Shown here: one piece after another, positions 1 to 11,233 of the stretch
How the letters are laid out: the number at the start of each line of letters is the position of its first letter
How positions within the stretch are numbered: position 1 is the stretch's first letter
Assembly (NCBI GenBank): GCA_028687335.1
Contig: JAQUAI010000004.1
Location: 62,001-126,000 of the forward strand
Length of the DNA: 64,000 nucleotides
Direction of reading: 5' to 3'
Source: Gallionella sp.
GTDB lineage: Bacteria; Pseudomonadota; Gammaproteobacteria; Burkholderiales; Gallionellaceae
The notes under the pieces: generated by a model
The model's input: only the letters and a program-made list of their open reading frames with translations
Told to the model about the DNA's origin: nothing
The model's database searches: none
Translations under genes and position numbers: made by a program

Positions 1-274
1 CAACATAGATCAGGTGCTGCAAGCCCTTGGCAACCTTGTCCATCGGCGTATCACCCAAAGGTGCGGGCACGCCGTCAGCACGACGAAAAGCCAGACGCGC
101 AAAGGTCAGCAGCAACACTGCGGCTCCCGCCAGAATATGAAAAACATAGCCCGAAATCGTCGCCATATCGTCATGACGCGCATCATGTGCCACTTCGCCC
201 AGAAACCAAGCTGCCACCAACAACACCAGCGTGAGCCAGTGCACTATCACCATACGATTACTGTATTTTTGCAT
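1..274 (-). CDS. Cytochrome b561 family protein (N-terminal part, runs off the window edge)
   Basis: Reverse-strand translation MQKYSNRMVIVHWLTLVLLVAAWFLGEVAHDARHDDMATISGYVFHILAGAAVLLLTFARLAFR..., typical b561 TM/His pattern; the plus-strand ORF 14..319 is antisense to it. Confidence 0.8.
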   Translation of the reverse strand, partial: MQKYSNRMVIVHWLTLVLLVAAWFLGEVAHDARHDDMATISGYVFHILAGAAVLLLTFARLAFRRADGVPAPLGDTPMDKVAKGLQHLIYV

Positions 275-367
275 GCGTCATCTCTCCAAAATATTACGGA
301 ATTATTGTTTTCTCCCTAGCTGCGCATTTTATCCGAAACAAGGACAAACACAGCTAGGCGATTGGTC

Positions 368-1600
368 TTAAGCAGAGTGGCGCGGATATTTTTGGGCAAC
401 GTAATCATCGACGATCTGGCGGAACTCTTGTGCAATGTGATCGCCACGCAAAGTTGCCACTTTCTCACCGTCAATATAAACCGGTGCTGCCGGACTTTCA
501 CCGTTACCCGGCAAACTGATACCAATGTTGGCTAGCTTGCTTTCACCGGGCCCGTTTACCACACAGCCCATCACCGCGACGGTCATATTTTCCACACCGT
601 CGTATGCAGCGCGCCATACCGGCATTTGTTCGCGTAAATGCGCCTGAATAGACTGCGCCAACTCTTGAAAGAAGGTGCTGGTAGTACGACCGCAACCGGG
701 GCACGCAATCACCATAGGCGCAAATGCACGCAACCCCATGGTCTGCAATATTTCTTGCCCAACGATGACTTCCTGCGTACGCGAACCACCCGGCTCTGGT
801 GTCAGCGAGATGCGGATGGTATCGCCGATACCTTCTTGCAGCAGCACGGACAAGGCGGCAGTCGAAGCGACAATCCCCTTTGAGCCCATACCCGCTTCGG
901 TCAAACCCAGATGCAGGGCGTAATCGCATTGGGCTGCCAAAGTGCGATACACCGCAATCAGGTCTTGCACCTCACTCACCTTGCAAGACAAAACAATGCG
1001 CTCTCTCGGCATACCCAATTCTTCGGCGCGCTGCGCGCTTTCCAGCGCGGAAGCAATCAAGGCAGCCCGCGTGATCTCGGCAACGTCTTTAGGTTCGGCG
1101 GTACGCGAATTCTCGTCCATCATGCGCACAACCACGTTCTGATCCAGACTCCCCCAATTGACCCCGATACGCACCGGTTTTTCGTGGCGAATAGCGGTTT
1201 CTATCATCATCGTGAACGGGTCATCTTCCTTGCGCGAACGTCCGACATTACCGGGATTGATACGATATTTGGCTAATGCGGCGGCGCAATCGGGAAACTC
1301 ATTCAGCAGACGATGCCCGTTGTAATGAAAGTCGCCGATCAACGGCACATCACAACCCAGCGCATCCAAACGACGGCGTATTTTGCTGACGGCTGCGGCG
1401 GCCTCCGCCGTATTAACCGTAATGCGCACCATCTCCGAGCCAGCCTGCGCCAACTCATACACTTGCTGTGTGGTCGCTGTAACATCGGCGGTATCGGTAT
1501 TGGTCATGGACTGCACAACCACCGGCGCGCCACCCCCAATCATCACTTTGCCAACCACCACTCGGCGCGAAGCGCGGCGTTTAACCATATGAGCACTCAT
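368..1600 (-). CDS. ispG: 4-hydroxy-3-methylbut-2-enyl-diphosphate synthase
   Basis: Full-length IspG/GcpE-like protein ([33 protein letters not shown]..., C-terminal CPGCGRT and [10 protein letters not shown] motifs). Confidence 0.97.
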   Translation of the reverse strand: MSAHMVKRRASRRVVVGKVMIGGGAPVVVQSMTNTDTADVTATTQQVYELAQAGSEMVRITVNTAEAAAAVSKIRRRLDALGCDVPLIGDFHYNGHRLLNEFPDCAAALAKYRINPGNVGRSRKEDDPFTMMIETAIRHEKPVRIGVNWGSLDQNVVVRMMDENSRTAEPKDVAEITRAALIASALESAQRAEELGMPRERIVLSCKVSEVQDLIAVYRTLAAQCDYALHLGLTEAGMGSKGIVASTAALSVLLQEGIGDTIRISLTPEPGGSRTQEVIVGQEILQTMGLRAFAPMVIACPGCGRTTSTFFQELAQSIQAHLREQMPVWRAAYDGVENMTVAVMGCVVNGPGESKLANIGISLPGNGESPAAPVYIDGEKVATLRGDHIAQEFRQIVDDYVAQKYPRHSA

Positions 1601-1603
1601 CTG

Positions 1604-2509
1604 TCACTCCAGCGTCAAACGAGCGACATGTCCAAGTGTCGTGGTGTGCGCTTGCAGATCAACCTGCTTGCCTTTGTAATACAGTTTCACCGATGCGGCA
1701 TGGGCGATGACAAAAGAGAATGGTGCCTTGCCCGACAAAGCCAGTTCGCTACCGGGCGGGTTAACTTGTGAAGAGATAATCTTGCCATCGCGATCTTTAA
1801 CCTCAACCCAAGACTCTTCACTACCAAACACAAAACGCAGCGGCGCATTGCCCGACACCGATGCTGCAACAGGTTTGACGGAGGCAACGGCAGAGGCGGC
1901 CAGTATTGGCGCGGGGATAACCGCAGATACGGGCGTAACCACTGCGAATGCAGCAGACACAGCAGCTACCGATGAGGCTTCGATAATTTGCATATCGGCA
2001 GGCAATGCAATCGGCGTTGCAATCGCTTCCGTACTTTGCGCGGAAACAACCTCATCCGGCTCGCTTGTTGTTGCCGGATGGGTAAAGTGCCACACCGCGA
2101 AAGCCACCACTGCCACCGCCAAAAACAGGGATGCGGCAAGTAGCATCAGATTTTTTTGATGGATAGAGGCGGCAGTTGGAAACGGAACCTCAACTGAAGC
2201 GGGAATAACGTGCGGGGCAAGTTGCTTATCGCCGGGGATAGCTTTAAGCAAACTTTCCGAATCCAAACCCAGCGCTTTGGCATAGCTGCGCACAAAACCG
2301 CGCACAAACGCTAGTTCCGGCAAGCGCGTGTAATCATCCGCCTCCAGCGCCTCGATTTGCCGTTCGGCCAATTTAATCCTAGCGGCCACATCGCTAACAC
2401 TCAACCCCTGTGCTTCGCGCGCCTCACGCAGCAAACGTCCTAGCGAAGCTGGGGCCGTTTCTGGCTCCACTGTTGATGAAGTATTGATTACTGGAGCATC
2501 TTCCATCAT
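1604..2509 (-). CDS. rodZ: RodZ-like protein: N-terminal HTH_25, TM helix, C-terminal DUF4115
   Basis: LGRLLREAREAQGLSVSDVAARIKLAERQIEALEADDY; single TM; C-terminal SWVEVKDRDGKII; adjacent to ispG and pilW as in other betaproteobacteria. Confidence 0.85.
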   Translation of the reverse strand: MMEDAPVINTSSTVEPETAPASLGRLLREAREAQGLSVSDVAARIKLAERQIEALEADDYTRLPELAFVRGFVRSYAKALGLDSESLLKAIPGDKQLAPHVIPASVEVPFPTAASIHQKNLMLLAASLFLAVAVVAFAVWHFTHPATTSEPDEVVSAQSTEAIATPIALPADMQIIEASSVAAVSAAFAVVTPVSAVIPAPILAASAVASVKPVAASVSGNAPLRFVFGSEESWVEVKDRDGKIISSQVNPPGSELALSGKAPFSFVIAHAASVKLYYKGKQVDLQAHTTTLGHVARLTLE

Positions 2510-3261
2510 TCACCATATATGAATAATTGTGTTTCACGCGCATCGGGATAACGCTTGCGCAATTGCATGCCATAACTTTCGGCTGCATTGCGGTCACCTG
2601 CGCTACGTTCGATACGCACCCCGAGCCAGAGCTGTTCCGCTGTCATCGTGTCGCTTTTTTGCGCATAACGAGTGAAATAGCCCTTCGCCACTTTGAACTC
2701 GCCGTTAGCAAAGCTCATTTCCGCCATCCCCAGCAATGCCATCGGCATCCCCGGTTGCAATACCATGGCACGATCAAAAAAATCCTGCGCATGCTTAAGC
2801 TCGCCCATCTTCATGGAACATAGACCGGCATTCAAATAGGCGCGTTCCGGTGTGTCGTACAAAGGATTTTTCAATGCCGCCATGAAATGAGGAATGGACT
2901 CTTTAGCGCGATCACGCTGGCACAAAAACCAGCCGTAGTTGTTGTGAGCTTCCGAATCATTTTTATCCAGACGCAAACTTTGCAGGAAGTCATCTTCCGC
3001 TTCTTTGTCCTCACGCAAGGCCATGTGCAGCAGACCGCGCACATAGTAAGCAGGAGCATAATTTTTATCGGCTTGTAGGGCAGCATCCACTTCCGCCAGT
3101 GCGATACCAATCTGCGAGCGTTCGTAATACAAACCAGCTAATTCGGTATGCACCTTGGCACTCTCGGTTGCACGCGACATGGGTTCGCTGGCTCCCGCCT
3201 GTTGCACCGTAATAACCATAAAGGCCACTATCGACAGAAACGACAGCATCAATTTTTTCAT
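2506..3261 (-). CDS. pilW: Type IV pilus biogenesis/stability TPR protein PilW/PilF
   Basis: Signal-like N-terminus [17 protein letters not shown] repeats ([20 protein letters not shown]), neighbours rlmN and rodZ; start moved from the ORF-track start to the internal ATG. Confidence 0.85.
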   Translation of the reverse strand: MKKLMLSFLSIVAFMVITVQQAGASEPMSRATESAKVHTELAGLYYERSQIGIALAEVDAALQADKNYAPAYYVRGLLHMALREDKEAEDDFLQSLRLDKNDSEAHNNYGWFLCQRDRAKESIPHFMAALKNPLYDTPERAYLNAGLCSMKMGELKHAQDFFDRAMVLQPGMPMALLGMAEMSFANGEFKVAKGYFTRYAQKSDTMTAEQLWLGVRIERSAGDRNAAESYGMQLRKRYPDARETQLFIYGE

Positions 3262-4343
3262 CTGCTTACCTCCACGATTCGTTGCTGGGTTCGTTTGGTT
3301 TTGTCTTGCACCTGCCCGGCCAGCTGCCCGCAAGCAGCAGCAATATCATCGCCGCGCGTTTTACGGGTTGTCGTGACAATATCGGCCTGCATTAGCGTGT
3401 CACGGAAACGACGTACTGCCTCGGCACTCGACCGCTTGTATGGCGACTGCGGAAAGGGATTGAAGGGAATCAAATTAAATTTGCATGGCACGTCACGCAC
3501 CAGCGCGATCAGTTCGCGCGCATCTTTGGCACTGTCGTTCACGCCGTCGATCATGACGTATTCGAAGGTAACGAAATCGCGCGGGGCGCGTTCCAAATAA
3601 CGCTGACAAGCAGCCAGCAATTCACGCAACGGATATTTCTGATTCACCGGTACCAGTTCATTGCGCAACGTGTCGTTAGGTGCATGCAGCGAAACAGCCA
3701 GCGCAACCGGACATTCGTCGCGCAGCCGATCCATCGCGGGCACAATACCGGAAGTGGAAACCGTGACACGGCGGCGGGAAAGGCCATAGGCATGGTCGTC
3801 TAACATCAGACGCAGTGCGCTCACTGTGTTGTCAAAATTCAACAGGGGCTCGCCCATTCCCATCATCACCACATTGCTGATCGGCCAGTTGCCGTCGGCA
3901 TCTTTGCCGATCTCGCGGTTGGCCCACCACACTTGGCCGATAATTTCCGCCACGGAAAGATTGCGGTTAAAGCCTTGCTTGCCGGTAGAACAAAAGGAGC
4001 AATCCAGCGCACAACCGGCTTGAGATGAGACACACAATGTGCCGCGCGTTTCTTCGGGGATAAACACGGTTTCAACCGCATTTCCTGTCCCCACATCGAG
4101 CAACCATTTGCGCGTACCGTCATCAGACAGCTCTTCGCGCATCACACTGGGGGATGTCACGCACGCTGTCTGTTTCAGCTTGGTGCGCAACGACGCGGCG
4201 AGATCGCTCATCGCGTCAAAATCGGGCTCCCCGGCTTTGTGTATCCAGCGCAACACCTGCTTGGCGCGGAAGGGTTTTTCACCTTGCTCCGCAAACCAAG
4301 CGGTCATTTGTTGCGCATCAAAGTCGAGGAGGTTTTGCGTCAT
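3258..4343 (-). CDS. rlmN: 23S rRNA (adenine2503-C2)/tRNA methyltransferase RlmN
   Basis: Radical [23 protein letters not shown] and C-terminal [11 protein letters not shown] motifs. Confidence 0.97.
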   Translation of the reverse strand: MTQNLLDFDAQQMTAWFAEQGEKPFRAKQVLRWIHKAGEPDFDAMSDLAASLRTKLKQTACVTSPSVMREELSDDGTRKWLLDVGTGNAVETVFIPEETRGTLCVSSQAGCALDCSFCSTGKQGFNRNLSVAEIIGQVWWANREIGKDADGNWPISNVVMMGMGEPLLNFDNTVSALRLMLDDHAYGLSRRRVTVSTSGIVPAMDRLRDECPVALAVSLHAPNDTLRNELVPVNQKYPLRELLAACQRYLERAPRDFVTFEYVMIDGVNDSAKDARELIALVRDVPCKFNLIPFNPFPQSPYKRSSAEAVRRFRDTLMQADIVTTTRKTRGDDIAAACGQLAGQVQDKTKRTQQRIVEVSR

Positions 4344-4768
4344 TAACGGCTGTAGACGTTCAATGCCGGGAAGAAGTAAGCGATTTCAACCGCAGCAGTT
4401 TCAGCCGCATCGGAACCGTGTACAGCATTTGCGTCGATGCTGTCGGCGAAGTCGGCACGGATGGTACCTTTGTCTGCCTTCTTAGGATCAGTCGCGCCCA
4501 TCAGATCACGGTTCTTCAGAATTGCGCCTTCGCCTTCCAGCACTTGAATCATCACTGGACCGGAGATCATGAAGCTCACCAGATCGTTGAAGAAAGGACG
4601 TGCGCTGTGAACAGCGTAGAAACCTTCTGCTTCAGCACGGGACAATTGGGTCATGCGTGCGGCAATGACTTTCAAGCCAGCACCTTCGAAACGGCTGTAG
4701 ATTTGACCGATTACGTTCTTGGCAACCGCATCAGGCTTGATGATAGAAAGGGTACGTTCAACTGCCAT
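4343..4768 (-). CDS. ndk: Nucleoside diphosphate kinase
   Basis: [39 protein letters not shown]... and active site NAVHGSD; start set at MAVERT. Confidence 0.97.
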   Translation of the reverse strand: MAVERTLSIIKPDAVAKNVIGQIYSRFEGAGLKVIAARMTQLSRAEAEGFYAVHSARPFFNDLVSFMISGPVMIQVLEGEGAILKNRDLMGATDPKKADKGTIRADFADSIDANAVHGSDAAETAAVEIAYFFPALNVYSR

Positions 4769-4873
4769 GCTTCTTCTCCAAATAGTTATTAATAAATCAG
4801 AAAATTCTGAGGGCGCGATTCTATCAGGGTTTACCCCTGTGTAACACAAGGCAAACCCAATTAAATCAAGGGA

Positions 4874-6325
4874 TCAAGCAGTTCCGCCGACGGTTAATCC
4901 GTCGATGCGTACCGTGGGCTGCCCCACGCCAACCGGCACACTCTGCCCTTCTTTGCCGCAGGTACCGACACCGGGATCGAGCGCCATATCGTTGCCTATC
5001 ATGGAAATGCGCGTCAGCACGTCAGGGCCATTGCCGATCAGAGTCGCCCCTTTCACCGGGCGCGTCACTTTACCGTCCTCGATCAGGTAAGCCTCGGAAG
5101 TGGAAAATACAAACTTACCGCTGGTGATATCAACCTGCCCACCACCAAAGTTGGCGGCATACAGACCGCGCTTAACCGAAGCAATGATCTCCTGCGGATT
5201 TTTGTCGCCGTTCAGCATGCAAGTGTTGGTCATGCGCGGCAGCGGCAAATGCGCATACGATTCGCGCCGCGCGTTACCGGTAACTGGCACGCCCATCAAA
5301 CGGGCATTCATACTGTCCTGCAAATAGCCGCACAGTATGCCGTCTTCAATCAGCACGGTACGCTGGGTCGGATTACCTTCATCATCCATCTGAAGCGAAC
5401 CACGCCGCTTTTCTATGGTGCCGTCATCCACCACCGTAATACCGGCAGCAGCAACACGCTCACCAACACGACCTGAAAAAGCCGAACTACCTTTACGATT
5501 GAAGTCCCCCTCCAAGCCGTGACCAATGGCCTCGTGCAGCAAAATACCCGGCCAACCGTTGCCTAGCACCACGGTCATTTCCCCAGCAGGAGAAGGATCT
5601 GCGTCAAGATTGACCGTTGCCTGATGGACTGCCTGCGCAGCATAACGAGCCAGCACTTCATCATCGAAGTAAGCGTAATCAAAACGTCCACCGCCCCCCG
5701 CAGAACCTTGCTCACGCTTGCCGTTACTTTCAACAATGACCTGCACCGACAAGCGCACCAATGGGCGAATATCCGCATTCATCAAACCGTCGCTACGCGC
5801 TACTAAAACCACTTCGTACTCTGCGGCCAACCCCGCCATGACTTGCGTCACACGCGGATCAAGCGCCCGCGCCATACGCTCCAACTTCTCTAGCAATGCG
5901 ACCTTGTCATCCGCACGCAAACTGGCGATGGGGTCGTGCGGCATGTACAAGCCATGGCGTTTACCAACGCGCAAATCAGCCGACCGATGTTTGCCGCCGC
6001 GCCGAGCAATGGCACGTGTCGCTTCTGCCGCGCCCTGCAAAGCAGCGAGGCTAATGTCATCCGAATAGGCAAAAGCGGTTTTGTCGCCGCTCACAGCTCG
6101 CACGCCAACGCCTTGGTCAATACTGAAGCTGCCGGACTTAACGATCCCCTCTTCCAGTGACCAGCTTTCGGCGCGGCTATATTGAAAATACAGATCGGCA
6201 TAGTCGAGTCGATGCGCCATCATCCCGGCAAAGACTTGCTCCAGCTTGCTTGGATCAAGGGAATAGGGAAGCAAAAGTTGCTGTTGAGCGCTGGCGAATA
6301 AATCAGTTTGAGTAGGTATTTTCAT
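4874..6325 (-). CDS. tldD: Metalloprotease TldD
   Basis: [25 protein letters not shown] and C-terminal [30 protein letters not shown]. Confidence 0.95.
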   Translation of the reverse strand: MKIPTQTDLFASAQQQLLLPYSLDPSKLEQVFAGMMAHRLDYADLYFQYSRAESWSLEEGIVKSGSFSIDQGVGVRAVSGDKTAFAYSDDISLAALQGAAEATRAIARRGGKHRSADLRVGKRHGLYMPHDPIASLRADDKVALLEKLERMARALDPRVTQVMAGLAAEYEVVLVARSDGLMNADIRPLVRLSVQVIVESNGKREQGSAGGGGRFDYAYFDDEVLARYAAQAVHQATVNLDADPSPAGEMTVVLGNGWPGILLHEAIGHGLEGDFNRKGSSAFSGRVGERVAAAGITVVDDGTIEKRRGSLQMDDEGNPTQRTVLIEDGILCGYLQDSMNARLMGVPVTGNARRESYAHLPLPRMTNTCMLNGDKNPQEIIASVKRGLYAANFGGGQVDITSGKFVFSTSEAYLIEDGKVTRPVKGATLIGNGPDVLTRISMIGNDMALDPGVGTCGKEGQSVPVGVGQPTVRIDGLTVGGTA

Positions 6326-6335
6326 AGCATTCATG

Positions 6336-7190
6336 TTAGCAGCCATGCAACACGCGATGAGACAAGGCAGGCAAACTCTGGCGCAAGCTCTTCTGATATG
6401 ACGGATTAACATCAGCGCACACCACGCCCGATCCGCGCGGTAACTGATCGAGAATGCGCCCCCACGGGTCAACCACCATACTGTGCCCGTGCGTTTCACG
6501 ACCATTGACGTGATACCCGCCTTGTCCGGCGGCAATCACGTAGCACAAGTTTTCAATCGCGCGGGCGCGCACCAGAATTTCCCAATGCATTTTTCCCGTG
6601 GTCGCGGTAAAGGCCGAAGGTAGGACGATGATGTCCACATCTTGCATGGCACGGAATAACTCGGGAAAGCGCAGGTCATAGCAAATCGCCAGACCAATGC
6701 GGCCAAACGGACTATCTACAACCACGACATGATCGCCCGCTTCTATTGTTTTTGATTCGTTGTAGGACTCGTTGCCCAGTTCAAGATTGAACAAGTGGAT
6801 TTTGTCGTAGCGCGCAACCTGCTCACCCAGCTCGTTAAATACCAAACAAGTATTCAGCACCTTGTCTTTGTCCGTAGTGGCCATCGGCATCGAACCACCC
6901 ACCAGCCAAATTTTGTAATGCCGCGCCGTTTCTCCCAGAAAACGCTGGATAGGCCCCAATCCGGGCTGTTCACCGACTGCCAATTTATCGCGTTCCTCCA
7001 TGCCCATAATGGCAAAAAATTCCGGCAACACCACCAGCTTAGCTCCCTGCTCCACGGCTTTAGCAATCAAACGCTTAGCCTCGGCCAAATTACCGGTCAC
7101 ATTGGGCCCCGAGGCCATTTGAATCGCCGCAACTTTGAAAGCATTGGCTTGGGCTGCGATACGCTGCTGTGTAGTCTGACCAGTCGACAT
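6336..7190 (-). CDS. Carbon-nitrogen hydrolase (nitrilase/Nit-like amidase)
   Basis: Glu/Lys/Cys catalytic contexts [38 protein letters not shown]. Confidence 0.92.
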   Translation of the reverse strand: MSTGQTTQQRIAAQANAFKVAAIQMASGPNVTGNLAEAKRLIAKAVEQGAKLVVLPEFFAIMGMEERDKLAVGEQPGLGPIQRFLGETARHYKIWLVGGSMPMATTDKDKVLNTCLVFNELGEQVARYDKIHLFNLELGNESYNESKTIEAGDHVVVVDSPFGRIGLAICYDLRFPELFRAMQDVDIIVLPSAFTATTGKMHWEILVRARAIENLCYVIAAGQGGYHVNGRETHGHSMVVDPWGRILDQLPRGSGVVCADVNPSYQKSLRQSLPALSHRVLHGC

Positions 7191-7203
7191 AAATAATTTC
7201 CGT

Positions 7204-10200
7204 TTAATTCAGAGGGGGTTGAGTATCTGTTTTTTGTACCGGCTTTTCGCCAGTCTTGGTGACTTTCGGGTCGCTCCAACTACCGCTGACATTGTATTCA
7301 AACGACACCAGTTTATCGAGCGGATCACCCAATACTTTATTCACCAGCAAGGCACCAACACCAATTACTGGCCCAGCTGCAAACGCGCCCAGCAGCGAAA
7401 CGCTATCGCCCAGCGTGGGCAAAATACGCACTTTCAAATCCTGCGTTTCACGATTGAGATCAATATTACCTTTCATGGTGACCTTAGCGGATGAGCCATC
7501 AATGCGCAGATCTTGCGTATCCATCACGCCGTTTTTAACAAAGGCCGTGCCTTTGATGCTGTCAAACTGAAAACCGTCACTGAATACATCGGTAAAATCC
7601 AGCGTGATGCGCTTCGGTAACGATTGCAAACTCAACACACTGAGCAGCTTTCCAATCCCTGGATCCATCTTGAGAAACTGCCCCTTACCAGTATCCAACC
7701 TGAGCGAGCCATTGAGCGAGGCAACATCGAAATCATCCGGCCTGCCCTGCCAAGTCAAATTAGCCAACAACTTGCCACTCCCCGCCTTGACGGTATTCGG
7801 ATAGCCTGACCGCGCCAGTATTTTGCCGGCATCGCTAATATCAATTTGCAAATTCAAAGCCGTTTTACTATTCGCAGACCAGACACCATCCCCCGTTACC
7901 GAGCCATCTGGATTGGTAATGCGCAAGCGACGCATGCGCCAATCATCGCCGTCTGGATGCCCAACCAACTCAAAACGTCCCAGTTGTTTGCCATGCAATT
8001 CCAGATTTTCAATAGCCAGCTGCATAGTGGGCAAGTCAGCAACGGCAAAAACGGGGGCTATGGATGGCTCTGCCGGTTTGACGACTCCCGTTTCTCCCGA
8101 CCAGTCAAGATGTTGCAACCGCGCCAATAACTTCCCGCCGCCACGCTCTTGCCATTCAATTTCACCGTCAACGGTTTCGCTATCCAATTTAACCAGTAAG
8201 CCGTCGCCACGCGCCGCGCCGGTCAAGTGCAAGCCGTTGATCGTCATACCGTAGCCGCTGGCTTTTTGCACACGCAAATCCATGCCCGCAAAAGGCAGTT
8301 CCGCACTTCCGCTATCGCCGCCCAAGCCCGACCAGCCTTGCAAATCAAGCTCAGCCAAAGTACCACCCAACCATAACCCGTCACGCTCTATCGCTTTACT
8401 GGCCGCCCCAAAATTAATTTGAACCCGTTTAAGCTTCTCGCCACGTTGTACAACTTGCGCAGTCAAGATGCGCCCCAGTTGCGCGGAGATCACATCCTGC
8501 CCGGCACCTTGTTCTCTTTTCTCCAAATACAGAGGCCAGCTTTCACCCGCTTTTTTCGCCAGCGGCTTGGGTAAGCTAGAGCTCACGCCGACCAAGTCGG
8601 AGTTAATTTGGAAGCGCGTCGTCTTGCCTACCATGCTGACATTCGCTGACCAATTCGCACCGCCACGCAAACGGCTTAATGCAGGATGCGGATTAAGTTT
8701 ATTCAGCACATCAAGATTGCTGCGACCTTTAACACTCGCATTCAGTACCCCCCCCTGCTGGCTGGCCACATTCAGCACAGCCGCTCCACCCAGCATTTCA
8801 GTGGTGATATTGTCGGCTTTGATCGAAGACTCGGTAAAAGACAGGCTACCGTTGGTCTTGCGCAGAGCCGGCATCACGCCGCCCAAATCAATATCGCAAT
8901 TTTGCACGCGCAAAGTACCGGTCACTTTAGCTGGTACCGTTCCCAATAAAACGGTATGTACATTTAGATCAAGATGCGCTGGGCCTTGCGCCTTCATGCC
9001 GTCGGTAAAACCGTTGATGTAATCCCTGACCGGACTTTTCTGCACAAAATCGAGAAATATCGCTCCCGGCGCCTGCGCTTCGCCAACAATATCCAAAGGC
9101 AAAGTTGCATCCTGCAAATCGGGAATGGTCACGATCAATTTGCCCAGTTGCGCACTCAGCATCGTGGCAGACTCAGCTCTGACTTCAAGCTTGTTGCCGC
9201 GTACCCAGAATTCGCCATTGATGTGCTCGACTTTGGGCCAGCGCTTATCAAACTCAATTGCCCCATCACGAACCTTACCGCCCACTTCTAGCAAGGTATT
9301 TTTGGTATCGGCACGCACGGGAAAGTCGGCGAGATTACCTTTCACTCGCACATGAAAATCATCGGTGCTACCCGCCAGTATTGCTGCATTTAGCCAATCA
9401 TTGTCGGCTTGGTCGAGTGCAATAAATGGCGTATAGCGCGCGGCCCGACGCACATCGCCGCGCGTCAAATTAACCGTTAAATCCAATATTCCGGGAGAAC
9501 CTTTAGCGGTTTCGTAACTGCCAAATAAATTGCCGGCCATATCTTCGTTGCTGACAGCAATACCGTCGGCAACAAAACGTAGCTCACCCTTGTCACTCTC
9601 CCAGCCTGCTTGCCCTGAGATCGTTTCAAATAAGAGCGGCTCACGCATCGCCTGTACTGCTGACACTTGTAACTGGCGCGACTGGATACTGATCTTGCCC
9701 GCATCTTGATCCCCGTCGAGATCAAACGTCAGCCCCGAGACCCCAGGAATCGCCCCAGCCTCTCGCCACGCCATGTCGGCGAAATGGCCTTTAACGGTAT
9801 AGTCTCTCGGCTTGCCCTCGCCCCGCCATTGCAGCGCAAGATTACTGATACTGCCGCGCGGCGCATAGGTGGCAATCTGCTCGCGCAAACTGCTAGGAAT
9901 CGGTAAAAAACTGGCCAAACTGTCCAAGCTTTGCAATTGCAGGCGATTCGCACGCAACTCCCCGCCGGGAACGCCATCAACCTTGTCTGTGCGATAAAAA
10001 ACATCGGTGGGCTGCAAAGCCAAACCATCTTGCATCCGCAAAGAAAGATTGTGTGTTGAAACTTCCATTCCTGCTGTCGTTTGCTGCCAAGCCACCCTGC
10101 CCTGTAATCGGCTCAACGACATTTCCGGCAAGTCAGCCGCCAATTTTGTCTGCACATCCAGCAACTGCAAATCACCGGTAAAACTTGAAAGCTTACCCTC

Positions 10201-11022
10201 GCTAATTCCCAGCCAACCGCGTATCGCACCGCGCCCACGTGAAAATTCGCCGGGCATGTCTAACCAAGACTTCCATGCAGACACATCGGTGTAATCAAGA
10301 CGGGCATAAAGTTGACCACTCCATTCATCCAAGCGATCAAAACTAGCTCCCTGAAAGTCGCCGCGCACATCTAGCGGCGTAGATAACTCCTCAGACGGCA
10401 CTGCATTCAGCGCAAATTGGTGCCGATCAAACCAGCCGCTCTCAATGCGCAGATTCACATTGCGCAACACCAGCGGCGGCGCAGCACGTTGTTCGTCCAG
10501 CCAAACGATGAGCGCATCGCGCGCCACCATGCGCGACTGGCGCAATAGCCAGCCGGACAAGTCGTTGCCTGTCCCGCCCGTACTCAATGCCACTCCGCCG
10601 ATAAAAAACTTGCCCTGCACATCCCGCCGTACCAGCAATTCGGGACGCACAATTTCCAGATTCGCCATGCGCAATTCGGCGCCGAACAGCGACCACCACG
10701 ACACGCTACCGTCAATGGCGGGAAGTACCAGTGCGTTATTCCCACTTGCATCCAGTATGCGCACATCGCTGATGCGCATGTGCGGCCCCAAACCCTTCCA
10801 GTCGGCAGCCACACTGCCGATTTTGACGGGACTGCCGATGGCACGGGATAACGAGGCAGCGATGCGATCCTGATAGTGCCCCACATCGGGCAATACCCAA
10901 TAGCGCAGCACGATGATCGCCACAGCGATCAAAACCGCCGAGATGGATGACAGCACAATCGCAATGCGCGTCAACCAATTAAAACTGTGCCAGAGAATAC
11001 GTACCGGAAGTGTATTCAGCAT
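7204..11022 (-). CDS. YhdP family AsmA-like (DUF3971) envelope protein
   Basis: About 1270 aa, N-terminal TM, AsmA-like C-terminus (DLNRETQDLKVRILPTLGDSVSLLGAFAAGPVIGVGALLVNKVLGDPLDKLVSFEYNVSGSWSDPKV); next to tldD and nitrilase. Confidence 0.9.
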   Translation of the reverse strand: MLNTLPVRILWHSFNWLTRIAIVLSSISAVLIAVAIIVLRYWVLPDVGHYQDRIAASLSRAIGSPVKIGSVAADWKGLGPHMRISDVRILDASGNNALVLPAIDGSVSWWSLFGAELRMANLEIVRPELLVRRDVQGKFFIGGVALSTGGTGNDLSGWLLRQSRMVARDALIVWLDEQRAAPPLVLRNVNLRIESGWFDRHQFALNAVPSEELSTPLDVRGDFQGASFDRLDEWSGQLYARLDYTDVSAWKSWLDMPGEFSRGRGAIRGWLGISEGKLSSFTGDLQLLDVQTKLAADLPEMSLSRLQGRVAWQQTTAGMEVSTHNLSLRMQDGLALQPTDVFYRTDKVDGVPGGELRANRLQLQSLDSLASFLPIPSSLREQIATYAPRGSISNLALQWRGEGKPRDYTVKGHFADMAWREAGAIPGVSGLTFDLDGDQDAGKISIQSRQLQVSAVQAMREPLLFETISGQAGWESDKGELRFVADGIAVSNEDMAGNLFGSYETAKGSPGILDLTVNLTRGDVRRAARYTPFIALDQADNDWLNAAILAGSTDDFHVRVKGNLADFPVRADTKNTLLEVGGKVRDGAIEFDKRWPKVEHINGEFWVRGNKLEVRAESATMLSAQLGKLIVTIPDLQDATLPLDIVGEAQAPGAIFLDFVQKSPVRDYINGFTDGMKAQGPAHLDLNVHTVLLGTVPAKVTGTLRVQNCDIDLGGVMPALRKTNGSLSFTESSIKADNITTEMLGGAAVLNVASQQGGVLNASVKGRSNLDVLNKLNPHPALSRLRGGANWSANVSMVGKTTRFQINSDLVGVSSSLPKPLAKKAGESWPLYLEKREQGAGQDVISAQLGRILTAQVVQRGEKLKRVQINFGAASKAIERDGLWLGGTLAELDLQGWSGLGGDSGSAELPFAGMDLRVQKASGYGMTINGLHLTGAARGDGLLVKLDSETVDGEIEWQERGGGKLLARLQHLDWSGETGVVKPAEPSIAPVFAVADLPTMQLAIENLELHGKQLGRFELVGHPDGDDWRMRRLRITNPDGSVTGDGVWSANSKTALNLQIDISDAGKILARSGYPNTVKAGSGKLLANLTWQGRPDDFDVASLNGSLRLDTGKGQFLKMDPGIGKLLSVLSLQSLPKRITLDFTDVFSDGFQFDSIKGTAFVKNGVMDTQDLRIDGSSAKVTMKGNIDLNRETQDLKVRILPTLGDSVSLLGAFAAGPVIGVGALLVNKVLGDPLDKLVSFEYNVSGSWSDPKVTKTGEKPVQKTDTQPPLN

Positions 11023-11233
11023 CGCGCGACCTTCCGTGCCGAAATTGCGGCATACACGCACGCTGATGGCGTTTTAACGGATAGCGAGATGACCTGAACC
11101 ATGTGCAATTTTGATGAAATTCCGCAACCGAAAATAACGTTAGAAGTAACCAATTTTTCAGCCGACTTTAACCGCTCAGCGACTGTTTCTAGCATAATGA
11201 TTATGCTGTGCATTCTAACCCTGAAGCCTTCCT

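Noticed and set aside
7219-10873. Multiple plus-strand ORFs across yhdP
   Set aside because: All antisense to a long, well-supported AsmA-like CDS; typical high-GC shadow ORFs.
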